A stretch of DNA of 64,000 nt from Hyaloperonospora brassicae (lineage: Eukaryota; Oomycota; Peronosporomycetes; Peronosporales; Peronosporaceae), in the NCBI GenBank assembly GCA_947650285.1, contig CANTFL010001299.1, forward strand, positions 124,001 through 188,000, written 5' to 3'. Below the pieces are notes generated by a model, which ran no database searches, was not told the origin of the DNA, and worked only from the letters and a program-made list of their open reading frames with translations. A program made the position numbers and the translations under genes. The first letter of the stretch is position 1. The number at the start of each line of letters is the position of its first letter. This document shows, piece after piece, positions 33,520-43,130 of this stretch.

Positions 33520-35803
33520 CTGGAAGGTACTCCTTGAGCCGCCCGACGTAAAACGTCGGGTGAAGTCGCAGTGACGAAGGGATGGCCAGTGTGCATGCGT
33601 CGCCGATTGCCTTGAGTACCGTGAATGGTCCGATGAAACGTGGCGCGAGTTTGCTCGCGCCTAGATTGGTTACTGCTGAATCTCGTAGGCCTTCGGTAGA
33701 TAACAATACACGATCACCTTTCTTGAATGTACTCGTGTTCTTTCTTCCACGTTTGTCTGCATTCGCTTTCTGTTTATCCACTGCAGATCGAAGAGTATCG
33801 CGTACAAACCTCGTGATGGCTTGACGTTGGAGTATAAACTCCGACACAGCCATGTCATCAATTGGTCGCGCCGATTCAATCGGCGCGTAGTTAGCTTTAG
33901 GGTTTCGCATACTCGAAGAAGGGTCGATCAGCGTCTGTGTAGTCCATTGAGCTATCGGGGACGCCACGTCACGTGGCGTCGAAACAGAAGACTTCGCCTT
34001 GGAATGGTTGACAACATTCGCGCTCAGAATACCGTGAGCTTCACTCGATCGTTGTTTATCGTTATCACCCCCCGCCAGAGTGGAGCCACGAAGAGCCGTG
34101 GGTTGACCCACGGCAAGAAGAGTAGGTACACGAGGATGACGGGCCGAATTTGCAAAAAGTGGCGTCAACCCCGTTGACGCGTGAACCGCGTTGTTGAGTG
34201 CAAACTCCGCGAGTGGCAAAAACGCACTCCAACTTGTAAAGGACGTTGCGTAACTTCGAAGAACATCTTCGAGGCCCCGATTAACTCTCTCTGTTTGCCC
34301 ATCCGTTTCCGGATGGGCTGCTGTCGACATTTGTAGCTTTGTGCCAAGCAACTCGAACAATGACGTCCAAAAAGCAGATGTAAAACGAGGATCACGGTCC
34401 GAGACAATGTTGTCTGGAAGACCGTGATGGCGAAACACAGTGTCAATGAAGTGCACCGCGGTCTCAGCCGCGGTGATCGTTGCATGAACAGGCACCAGAT
34501 GTGTCATCTTGCTGAATCTGTCGACAAAGACCAGAATACCCGATTGGTCTTGGCCATCTGGTGCAAGCCCGAAGATAAAATCCATTGAGACTGAGCTCCA
34601 AGCCTCAACTGCAATTGGCAGGGGTCGCAGGGGTGCCTGCGACGATGGTGATGGCTTCACGCGCTGACATACTTCGCAGGTGCGAACCCAGTTGCGAACC
34701 CACTTGTACATGTGGGGCCAGAAGAAGTCGCGCGAGACAGCCGCGAATGTCTTTTCGCGGCCCAGATGACCGCCAATTGGGGCATCATGGTACTCGTGGA
34801 TGATACGAGCACGCAAATCCAAGTCATTCGCAATCACAGTTCGAGGCGCATCGAATTTGTCGATGCTATATAACAGCAAATCACCGTCCACATTGTATCG
34901 TTGAATGTGATCACGCTTCGTTCGCGAAAGAGCTCCCAGTGCAGCATCGCTGGGAGCGCGCAGATAGGCAATAATGTCCGCATAATCTGGATCGTTCGCG
35001 TAAGCCGAGACAATTTCATCGAAAAGGCATAACTCGGGTGTGACCCGAGTTAGATTCAACGACACACACGTCGCACATCGATCGTCTTCATCGTCGTCGT
35101 CAGTTGCCTGACGACTCAGTGCCATACGAGGATCGTAATCTGGGCGTCGTGACAGTGCGTCAGCAAGAATGTTGGTCTTGCCTGGCTTGTAGTGCACGAC
35201 GAAGTTGTACTCGGAGAAGATAGAGAGCCACCGTGCCATCCGCTGTGACAGGTGTGGGCTCTTCATTGCTGTCCGCAGCGATGCATGATCAGTATACAGG
35301 GCGAACGTGCGCTCGCCCAGTAGGTGGACACGAAACTTGATGAGTGCGTAGCGCATCGCTAGCAGTTCCTTATCGTGAACCGGATAGTTCTTCTCTGCCG
35401 GCTTCATCTGTCGTGACTGATAGCTCACGACTCGTTCACGGCCCTCATGATCGAACTGCATGAGGGCGCAACCAATTGCAAAGTCACTTGCATCACACAC
35501 CACGTGAAACGGTTTGGTGTCGTCAGGGAGTATCAACACTGGCGCCGACGCCAGGCTCTTCTTCACTGCGTCAAAGGCTGCTTGATGTTCGGGACGCCAC
35601 GACCACGTGGCGTCTTTCTTCAGAAGTGACGACAGGGGCTGTATAGAACCGGCGTAATCCTTTGTGTATTTATGCAAGTAATTAGCTAGACCGAGCCATT
35701 GACGTAACTCCGTAGGGTTCTTGGGTGTGGGCCAAGAACAGATTGACGACACCTTCTCTGGATCGGCTCGAACACCCGATTTACTCACGTAGCAGCCCAG
35801 CAC
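32678..35803 (-). pseudogene. Gypsy pol, second part: RNase H, integrase, chromodomain (1041 aa)
   Basis: The frame first gives the C-terminal RT region, then RNase H (VVCDASDFAIGCALMQFD at about residues 90-108; YTDHASLR later). An integrase follows with an HHCC zinc finger (HEYHD ... HLGREKT ... CEVCQRVK) and a catalytic DDE core (SMDFIFGL, VSDRDPRF, DGQTERVNR). After a HPTFYVGRLKEYL segment there is a chromodomain (RKYRVRWLGFPPEQDTWEP), which in chromoviruses steers integration to modified histones. About 95 low-complexity residues (His, Asp, Asn, Val) follow; they are antisense to the RS domain of the plus-strand frame. This part is separated from the first half of pol by a one-base insertion and a stop, so it cannot be translated continuously from gag-pol in this copy. 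Confidence 0.9.
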
Positions 35804-35891
35804 CGGAATCTCCGGTGCACAGAATACACACTTTCTTCAAGTTTGCATATAACTTGTTATATCGCATGACTTGAAACACCTGCTTCAGGTG

Positions 35892-38000
35892 TTAAAGGTG
35901 AACTTGGACAGCACTGAGATTGCCCTCAGCGCGACTGTGGACAAAGATGTCATCGAAGTAGCTAGGAGCAAAGTCTCGAAGCGGTCTCAACACTTGAGAT
36001 ACCATGCGATTGAAAGTGGCTGGTGCGTTCTTCAATCCTTGTGGCATCATCAGCCACTCCCATAGCATACCACTCGGGGTGCTCACCGCAGTGAGTGTTA
36101 TGTCACTCTGTCGCATCAAGATCTGGTAGAAGCCATCGGTCAGATCGATGGCGCTGAAGATGACGCTACCTGACATGGAGTTTAGAACCATGTCTTTCCT
36201 GGGGATAGGCGTTTGGGCAGGAATAGTGGCATCGTTGAGCTTGTTAAACGCATGCACTATACGCCAGCCTCCCGTAGCCTTCTTCACGCAGAAGGTTGGA
36301 CTCGAATGGGGAGAGACACTCTCACGCACATGACCGGCCTTGCGACGACCTTCGAAGAATGCATCAATAGCCTCGACTTGGTCTCGAGGCAACGGCCACT
36401 GCCGTGTCACACAATATTTCGATCCTGGCACGAGATCAATCTCGTGCCGCACGCCACGATCGGCAGGGAGTTCGGCCGGAATCTTGTCCGGGAACACGTC
36501 GGCGTACTCTCGTGCAATGTCGTAAACAGGGTTACCAGACTCGCGCAGAGCCTCCCAAGATTGCGACGCAAATCTTTCTTCGCGCGCTGACTTTTGTTCA
36601 GCGCTTCGAGGGCGCGTCATTAGCTCCTCATTCGGCTCATAGATCACCTCGTTGGTGACCAGACATACTTGTTCCACCGTGCCTCCCTTGAGGTCGCGTA
36701 GAAAATGCTTCCAGGAGAGTCCTGGAAGGCTCGTAATAGACGACGCGTCGCGAGGTGGACTCGCGACCTCAATGTATTGGCGCCTTTGTGGACTCCCGTC
36801 CACGTACACAATAGCGTGAACACATTCCAACGCTGAGTTCTCGTAGCTTGCGTCCCCATCGTGCCTCGAGTCCATGCTCGAAGCTGGCGAACCGCAGTCA
36901 GGTGTTAAATCTGCACCCCCCTCTAGACGCTGGATGTCCTCATCCAGGACGTCGAAATCGCGCGACGGGAGTATTCCATACTCGTCCGTCGACGCATGAT
37001 GCGGGATCCCCTGCTCTACCGCCACAAACTCGTGTGGGAGCCCCTGCTCGACCACGTCTTGCTCATGTGGGAAACTCTGTTCGACCACAGTAGGCGATGA
37101 TGGGAACCCCTGTTCGACCATCATATTCGCACGTGGGTACTCTTGTCCATCCACGTCACACTCGGTGGCGAGCCCCTGCTCGGCCACGTGTTGCCCTTGT
37201 GGGAGCCTCTGCTCGACCACAATGGGTGCAGGTGGGAACACCTGTTCGTGTTCGACCACTGCTCTCTCGTGCGGGAACCGCTGTTCGACCGCGTCGTCGT
37301 TGCGCGGGAGCCACTGCTCGTCCGCGTCGTCATTACGTGGGAGCCACTGCTCGTCCACGTCGGACTCCTCGCTGCAAAGCGAGGAGGCACCATCACTCGT
37401 GCGTAGGGGCACGGAACAAGCGGTACAGAGAGGGCCATCGCTCACTCTGTGTACCGCCGGTGTCGTGGATGTACGATCCACGACTGTAACGTTCGGCCAA
37501 TCACTTGGAGACACCAAGAGATGGGTGAACACTTCGCTGACGTCGAACTTGCTTCGACGTCTCACTGATCTGGCTAACCAGTCGATCTGGGGCTTATAGC
37601 GTGCCAACCATGGCATGCCCAGGATGCAATCGAATGCATAGTTCATTTCAATCACCAAGAAGTTGTCGTTACTGCGAAAGCCGTCAAACGTGTACGGCAA
37701 CGACACTTCGCGCCGCGATACGCGGCGTGGTTTCCCGTCAGCGAGCTTGACAACAACTTGGCCAGTTCCCTCGTGGACCTGGATGCTGGGTGGCAGCATT
37801 GACACGCAAGATTCACGGAAGAAATTGATTGTCGCTCCTGAATCCAGGAGCGCTCGTAGGGGTCGCCGGATACCGGCGACATGTAGATTAACAATAATCA
37901 GGCGTGAATCACCACTCGTAGTGGTGGCATTTGACCGTGCACGCAGCACAGATGGGCTGGGAGGTCGGGCTGCCACCGGTGGACCCGGACCTCCCTTCAA
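35892..38000 (-). pseudogene. Gypsy pol, first part: protease and reverse transcriptase (702 aa)
   Basis: A retropepsin-type aspartic protease is near the start ([11 protein letters not shown], catalytic Asp at residue 53). The RT begins near residue 560 ([48 protein letters not shown]) and has a YFDD catalytic box at about 681-684, where most Gypsy elements have YIDD, YVDD or YLDD. Between protease and RT lies a run of 11-residue repeats (consensus [11 protein letters not shown], 33 bp per unit, about 36.99-37.37 kb). The frame ends at a TAA (35892-35894) just after the YFDD box, where the family would continue; about 60 bp on, one extra A shifts the frame. This frame is -1 relative to gag, so pol may need frameshifting or its own start. 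Confidence 0.9.
36990..37370 (-). repeat. 33-bp tandem repeat in pol between protease and RT
   Basis: Eleven or so imperfect copies of a 33-bp unit (one spacing is 39 bp) encode an 11-residue acidic/Gln repeat close to [11 protein letters not shown]. Copies keep the frame, so the array is part of the protein. Unit starts read at about 37033, 37066, 37099, 37132, 37164, 37197, 37230, 37269, 37302 and 37335. Confidence 0.85.
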
Positions 38001-38020
38001 ACCAGTAGGGCGCCCTGCAC

Positions 38021-39070
38021 CTACTGGTCTCGTCCGTTTTTTGGACGACTGATCGGAGCACCTCCCTCATGATGGGTGTCCGACGCATGCACCGACATCG
38101 GTGCTGGCGCGCGGCATTCAGCCGCGCGATGTCCCGGCTTCCGGCATCGAAAGCAGATCATCTGACGTCCGCCTCGGACGTCGCCCTTGTAGGCTGTAGC
38201 GCGTCGTCGGTCACCCGACGACTCAATTGCATCGATCTCCATAGGTTCCGGGCCCGCTGATCTGACAGCGGTAACAACTGAAGGCTTGGTATAGGCCTTG
38301 GTGACTCTGAAATCCTCACGGAGAGCGATAGCGAAAGCCTCCTCCAACGTGGCAGGCTCTGCTCGTTCCAGCGAGAGGCGAGTCTGCCCTTCACGCATGC
38401 CATCGACAAACACGTTCACTTGTGTATACATGTCCATGGGATGCGTGACAATACAAGACGCCAGATGTCGAGCCATCTGCACGTAGTCGCGCATGGACAT
38501 CTTACCCTGTCGCAGGGACAGGAACCTTGAACGCACCAACTTCTCTTCCTGGGGCGGCTCGAAGGCGAGTCGAAGGTCACTCTGGATGGCTTCCAGAGTG
38601 GGGAACGCAAACTCGTCAACAACGAGTTTTCCCAAGGCCCACTCCTTGGCTTTCCCAGTGAGACGGGAAAGAAGGAAATTGACCTTCGCTTGAGGAGCCT
38701 CGAGAAGTCTCGAGGCGATAGCGATGTCGACCTCTCGAAACCAACGAGACAACGACAAGCGTTCTTTTCCTTCGCCAGAATAGGCGGAGGTCTCCATCTT
38801 CACGGCATCGTTCCGTGAAGTCCGCGAGGGAGTTAAACCTCGCCGATGGAATTCGGCGAGCTCGCGAGCCATGTAGTCGTGTATGGCGAGACGCTGTTCA
38901 TCAGGAGTCGCTGATCTCATCAGCGACACAACAAATGCCTCTCCCGATATCGCCGCGAGGCGATTTAGGGCATCCCACTCAACACCAGTGAGATGGGGAA
39001 AAGTCGCGTGCTCCAGACTCACGTCTGGAGCGTCAAAGTACGACGAATCGCTCATCCCAAACTCGGGCAT
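38021..39070 (-). CDS. Gypsy gag, 349 aa
   Basis: Intact frame starting 26 bp after the upstream LTR. The middle (residues about 105-230) is a retrotransposon-gag capsid-type domain, with [20 protein letters not shown] and [20 protein letters not shown] as typical stretches. Near the C-terminus is one CCHC zinc knuckle, [14 protein letters not shown] (Cx2Cx4Hx4C), which binds the element's RNA during particle assembly. The start is the first Met after the primer-binding site; a second Met at residue 6 is possible. The frame ends 20 bp before the first Met of the pol frame. Confidence 0.92.
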   Translation of the reverse strand: MPEFGMSDSSYFDAPDVSLEHATFPHLTGVEWDALNRLAAISGEAFVVSLMRSATPDEQRLAIHDYMARELAEFHRRGLTPSRTSRNDAVKMETSAYSGEGKERLSLSRWFREVDIAIASRLLEAPQAKVNFLLSRLTGKAKEWALGKLVVDEFAFPTLEAIQSDLRLAFEPPQEEKLVRSRFLSLRQGKMSMRDYVQMARHLASCIVTHPMDMYTQVNVFVDGMREGQTRLSLERAEPATLEEAFAIALREDFRVTKAYTKPSVVTAVRSAGPEPMEIDAIESSGDRRRATAYKGDVRGGRQMICFRCRKPGHRAAECRAPAPMSVHASDTHHEGGAPISRPKNGRDQ

Positions 39071-39080
39071 GGGAAGGACT

Positions 39081-39094
39081 ACTAAGTGCTACCA
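39081..39094 (-). promoter_or_regulatory. Candidate tRNA primer-binding site
   Basis: On the coding strand TGGTAGCACTTAG begins two bases after the upstream LTR. A TGG start is expected for complementarity to a tRNA 3' CCA end. I cannot say which tRNA. Confidence 0.6.
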
Positions 39095-39096
39095 GG

Positions 39097-39423
39097 TGTA
39101 ACGGGGCTAGAATAACCCGTACTTAGCGTACACTATTTCTAACGCTTTGAGGAAGCTCAAAGCCCAAGTCTTAGGTGTTAAGTATTTTTAACTCTGTTTA
39201 TATTTTGTCTTTTAAAATCATCCTAAGTACGAATGGTTCCCTTGGACTCATGGGAACCACTCAATCTACGTGTCTATATCTTACTGGCTAATAATGGTAC
39301 TGAGCCCATTAAACCAGCTAAAATATACGACGTGCTACTTTCGCTACTTCGAAAGTAACACCCCTACTTAAGTAACATGTAAACTTAACCGAAACTACTT
39401 ATGTAACGGGGTGGCCAATTACA
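39097..39423 (-). repeat. LTR of the Gypsy element (5' LTR for the coding strand)
   Basis: 327 bp, identical to 31737-32063 except T/C in AACTTAAYCG and C/A in GTGGCCMATT, both near its right end. It should carry the promoter for gag-pol; no clear TATA box was identified. Confidence 0.97.
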
Positions 39424-39428
39424 GGGGC
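39424..39428. repeat. Target-site duplication GGGGC, right copy
   Basis: Matches 31732-31736; flanks the Gypsy element. Confidence 0.85.
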
Positions 39429-39862
39429 ACTGTTATCAATGTACTGGTTGACCAGTATAGGCGCTCGCTTTCACTGACAACAGTGATTTTCAGTGCCCTG
39501 CTAAGTGTTGCACCAACACAGAGGAAGGAAAGGAGTCTAAGGGAACACTCTAGTCTCTGGTAGCAGAAAAAATGTTATTTTTACAATTAATTCCCATCAA
39601 TTTTATGTCTCTGTTTATCCTGGCTTAATTATACTAATGTAACTAAATGTATGATGACGTCTACTCACCACCCATTGCGCGCGTCTAGCAGCGAGTAGTG
39701 GGGAGGGTGATATCATCCCGAATAACCAATGAGTAGACCCTTCGATCATCTTTAACATTATCATCATGTTCTGTGATATTGCTAAGAGAATATGGAACGT
39801 TATATTATTTATTGTCATTTTAGCCTTACCGACAATATTATGTAACGGGCTACCCCGTTACC
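39424..39862. repeat. Older solo LTR, main part
   Basis: With 31726-31736 and without the duplicated GGGGC this gives a solo LTR of about 445 bp. It starts TGTAACGGGGCACTG and ends GCTACCCCGTTACC. Its right flank CCAAT (39863-39867) repeats its left flank, and no coding sequence of its own family is present, as expected after LTR-LTR recombination. The last base is C where CA would be usual. It too holds small hairpins, 39442-39447/39452-39457 and 39505-39510/39514-39519. Confidence 0.75.
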
Positions 39863-39867
39863 CCAAT
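39863..39867. repeat. Target-site duplication CCAAT, right copy
   Basis: Matches 31721-31725; marks insertion of the older LTR element into the OTU-like domain of the LINE. Confidence 0.75.
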
Positions 39868-40500
39868 AAGTAGGTCTAGGTGGATCCGAATTTGGTTGCC
39901 TGGATTAAGTCCATACAGTTTCGTTTTAGAAAATGGGATGCTCGTTAGCTGTCTACACGGCCATGTTGTTCTTCGTTACGACATCAGGACAGTATTTTCG
40001 TCCGTATAGGTCACCCGGATTCTCTTCCGTATCATAAAAATTACATAAATTGCACATTAGAGAAAAGATGCGGCCATAGCAAGAAAATTACTGCCTTATT
40101 ATTCTATAACTCCGACTTCCGACCCGCGATCCGAAGGAGTGGCAGCGGGATCCATAAAAAACACCTGAACTGATTCGCTGATTCCGCACGGGACATTGTT
40201 GACCATCCCCGGCCCACGTTCTTCAGTGCTGATACTCAAAGATCTGTGCGTAGTTATTCTCCATATGCAGGAGGACCGCATGCTGGATGCCACGTTTAAT
40301 ATTAGCCGTTAGGCGCTCCAACTCATCGCTTGTTCCATCCAAAAGTGCGTTTAAAACCATTTGTACTAAAGCAATCTCCATGCAATTACCAGTTGCCGGC
40401 GTGATAGACTCGCGCACATACAATCCACCAGCAACCTTCCTGATATTGTGCGGTAATGTAGTCGGGCGAGGTCCAAGAGAGATATCATGATTATCGCCAG
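39868..40500 (-). pseudogene. N-terminal part of OTU-like domain of the LINE
   Basis: The minus-strand frame 40423-40223 contains ESITPATGNCMEIALVQ followed by LERLTANIKRGIQHAVLL. A GNC in this context is the catalytic Cys box of OTU proteases. Downstream, in changing frames, is a piece reading VQVFFMDPAATPSDRG. The matching His motif is at about 31.66-31.71 kb, across the nested LTRs. Some LINE clades are known to carry OTU proteases; the function in retrotransposition is unclear. Confidence 0.5.
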
Positions 40501-41079
40501 TTTTTAAAATTCTACATAGATTCTTGGGTGTAACTCGCTCCTAAATTTTCAAAGGATCGCCGACCCCAATACACCGGCGCTTAATCCCATGAGCGCAAGT
40601 GCGGCTTCATGTCGTGTTCATTAGGCTTTAGGTGGGATGAGCCCAAAGATTATCTGAGTGTCAGATGGAAGGGAATAGAGTACCGGCGAAGTGCCCGTCG
40701 GTCTCATAACCGGGGGTCCTATTCCGCAGCCGTTTGACGCGGCGAAAAACGCCCCGCATATAGTGACTGAAGATATCTGTGTTTGCGCGACCCGCCCAGG
40801 TCTGTCGAGATCCGCGACGCGGTTACGTTATTCATGGTCGCTCATGCATCGGATCCGGCGCAGGCACCGCAATCGTAGCGCTCTTGCTAGTAGCGGTGTA
40901 TATAGCACTCGTCCGTGCAGGAGTCTTAACAGAATAGCCAGCCGTAACGGGATTTAAAGCACTTGCTGCCGAGCTGGGTGTGCCAGCGGCTTGCGCTAAC
41001 GTCTCAGCTTGTTGCTGAACAAGTAAACGCTCGTCCTCAATCTAGCTATTCTCGTCGACACTGCGGAATAGCTAATCCA

Positions 41080-42650
41080 AGTCCTCAATTGCTTGGACAT
41101 TTCTTTCGATGACCTCGATCCCCCTGAAGCCCTCATAACTGGTCGTTAGTATAGCCCCTCCGAGCCGCGGTGTGCACTGAATCTCCACAGTAACGACATT
41201 GCAGCAGATGGTCCACATAGGGATGACAAATATTGATGGATGTTCCGACCCATAATATATGCGATACTCTTTGCAGGAATGTAGGGTAGCCATCCAGCTG
41301 GAAGGAGACTCTCCGTGACGTAGATATCCGTGACATGGGCCAATACGTGTCCAGATCTTTAAACTCAAAATCAGTAGGAATCTTAAACTTGATAAACGTC
41401 GTAACGCGGCCAATCTCATTAAATGTGGTGAGATTTTTGAGGGCAACCGATTAATCCGCGCTCTGCTGCAAGATACGACTCGCCGGTCCTTGCTACCTCT
41501 TACATAATGGAATTGGGTTTGGGGTAGTGTGCGTTTGATAGAGTGTAGACACGCTATTTGTAAGGAATATTGAGATCCTTGAGTAGCAACGCCGTTGCTC
41601 GGGAAAAGAAGAAGAAATGAGTTACCATAGTAGATCGATTCTACTTAATCGTCTTTGTGGTGGAGCGGGGCTCACAAAATTGCTGATATTATCCCGCATC
41701 TCCACTGGCGCCCAGACGAGCGACTATAGGAGGGGGTACTTCGTTTCCGTGTGTTTCGCTTCCTTCTTCACCTTGTGTATCCGTCGGTAGGGCGGGCGGC
41801 ACTCTTCTAGGTGGACTCTTGTTGAAGATAAACTTGACCGTATTTGGCAAGGGGTTGATCGTGTGGAAATCTTTACACGAACGCAGGTCAGTTGTAGGTA
41901 CTTTATATGAGCCATCTGCATCTCAATGAGATCGCCTTGTCCACATTAAAGATCTTGATAATCTTGACCTTCTGACCACTTGAGCCGTCTCGCGATCTTG
42001 ATCACCCTTTCTTTCTTGCTGCTTCCTATGGTAGTTGCCTTGATGTTTGTGAGAGTCTTCAACGCACCTGGCCACACAGGTGCGACACTTAAATAGACGA
42101 GCGGATCCGCTCTGTATTTCGTCGGGAGGCTAAATATCCAGATTGGAAGAGAGGACGCGTGTCTTTTGAAGTAAATTGAACTCTTTACAACTTTATTGTT
42201 AAACCACCAGTGTAGCATCTGTAGTAATTATTGGCCAAAATTTTCGAGTGATTACTTCATCTGTGAATGAGCGGTACTCTTGCCTTGATCATCGGGAGGC
42301 CAACATACGTTCCTTCTCGGAAAGTTTTCGCGACTTTTTCCCAGACTGATCCATGTCGAAGTTTTTGATTACGTAACCGAGCGCATAAATCTACTTGAGA
42401 GCCCGCTTCTAGCCAAAAATTCAGGGACAGATAAGGCTTGGACGCGTGGCCCCATGAAACATCGGGAGGAAAATAAGCGTTCCAGTCCGGAAATGTGCAA
42501 CATCGCGCGTAGACGAAAAGCCAAGTAATCAAAGCGCTTTGTTATCAGAGACATGTGGCAAACTCCAATACCGAGAGGCCAAAATGAGTTTCTGTCGGGG
42601 AAGGTAGCTACGCGCCTTGTGTAGAAGGAAGTAAATAGAACGCTGTTCAA
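41080..42650 (-). pseudogene. LINE ORF1, C-terminal part with zinc-knuckle remnant
   Basis: The frame at 41336-41133 reads SRRVSFQLDGYPTFLQRVSH, then LLQCRYCGDSVHTAARRG: a CCHC knuckle (Cx2Cx4H) that has lost its last Cys. At about 42000 the motif IKIARRLKWSEG marks the block shared with 25160-25950. Further pieces at 42257-42650 are open but unrecognised. Confidence 0.5.
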
Positions 42651-42660
42651 TGTTGTTAAA

Positions 42661-43130
42661 CCATCTCACAAAACCTACGACCTAGCCTATCTCAGCATAA
42701 GGCGCTCGACACGCGTCGTCCAATAAATTGCTTTTTCTCTGGTTCATCGTAGGCCCGTTGATTTTCGATCAGATCCGTCTTGGATGTAGTCTAATCTTTT
42801 ATCGGATCCACGCTCAGATCGGGTCTTCACCATGAATCGGAGCTCCCTCTAGGATCGGATCCGATTGCCGTGATCCACCCATCCATTATTCGTACCTATT
42901 GAGTAACAGGGTAGCCCTTACGCAGCACATTTAACCACCATTCTTCGATCCACTTCTCCACGTCTTCGTTAAACCGAGAAATTTGTTGGCCTCAGGAATG
43001 TTCACCGTGGCTATTTCCGCTGAGTCGAGGGTAGTTTTAATAATCGAACGAGCATTCTGCCGACTGATAGGCACCCTGCAACAGCCGAGGTGAAAAATCA
43101 GTTGATCCTCAACCTGAACTTGTAAGTGCT
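42661..43130 (-). other. Decayed LINE ORF1 middle, possible old LTR end
   Basis: On the minus strand the ORF1 homology continues to about 42940 (ANKFLGLTKTWRSGSKNGG). Just beyond it, GAGTAACAGGGTAGCCCTTACG (42900-42921) resembles the end of the solo LTR (GTAACGGGCTACCCCGTTAC), so an old LTR remnant may lie in 42.66-42.92 kb. This is a weak resemblance. Confidence 0.3.

Larger units (their letters stand above)
31737..39423 (-). mobile_element. Full-length Gypsy (Ty3-type) LTR retrotransposon with chromodomain
   Basis: Two 327-bp direct repeats (31737-32063 and 39097-39423) bound a 7,687-bp element with TG...CA ends and a 5-bp duplication GGGGC. The coding strand is minus: gag (39070-38021), protease and RT (38000-35892), RNase H, integrase and a chromodomain (35803-32678). 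A primer-binding site follows the upstream LTR and a polypurine tract precedes the downstream one. The LTRs differ at two positions, so insertion was recent. Nevertheless pol has one in-frame stop and one single-base insertion near 35.83-35.89 kb, so this copy should not make full pol. An antisense open frame (32140-33519) and many short inverted repeats are described separately. Confidence 0.95.

Noticed and set aside
37097..37599. Plus-strand frames of 87-144 codons in the pol repeat region
   Set aside because: They are antisense readings of the 33-bp repeat array and adjoining protease-RT linker.
42661..42921. Second solo LTR
   Set aside because: Only about 20 bp at the right end resemble the solo LTR at 39.4-39.9 kb; no left end or target duplication found.
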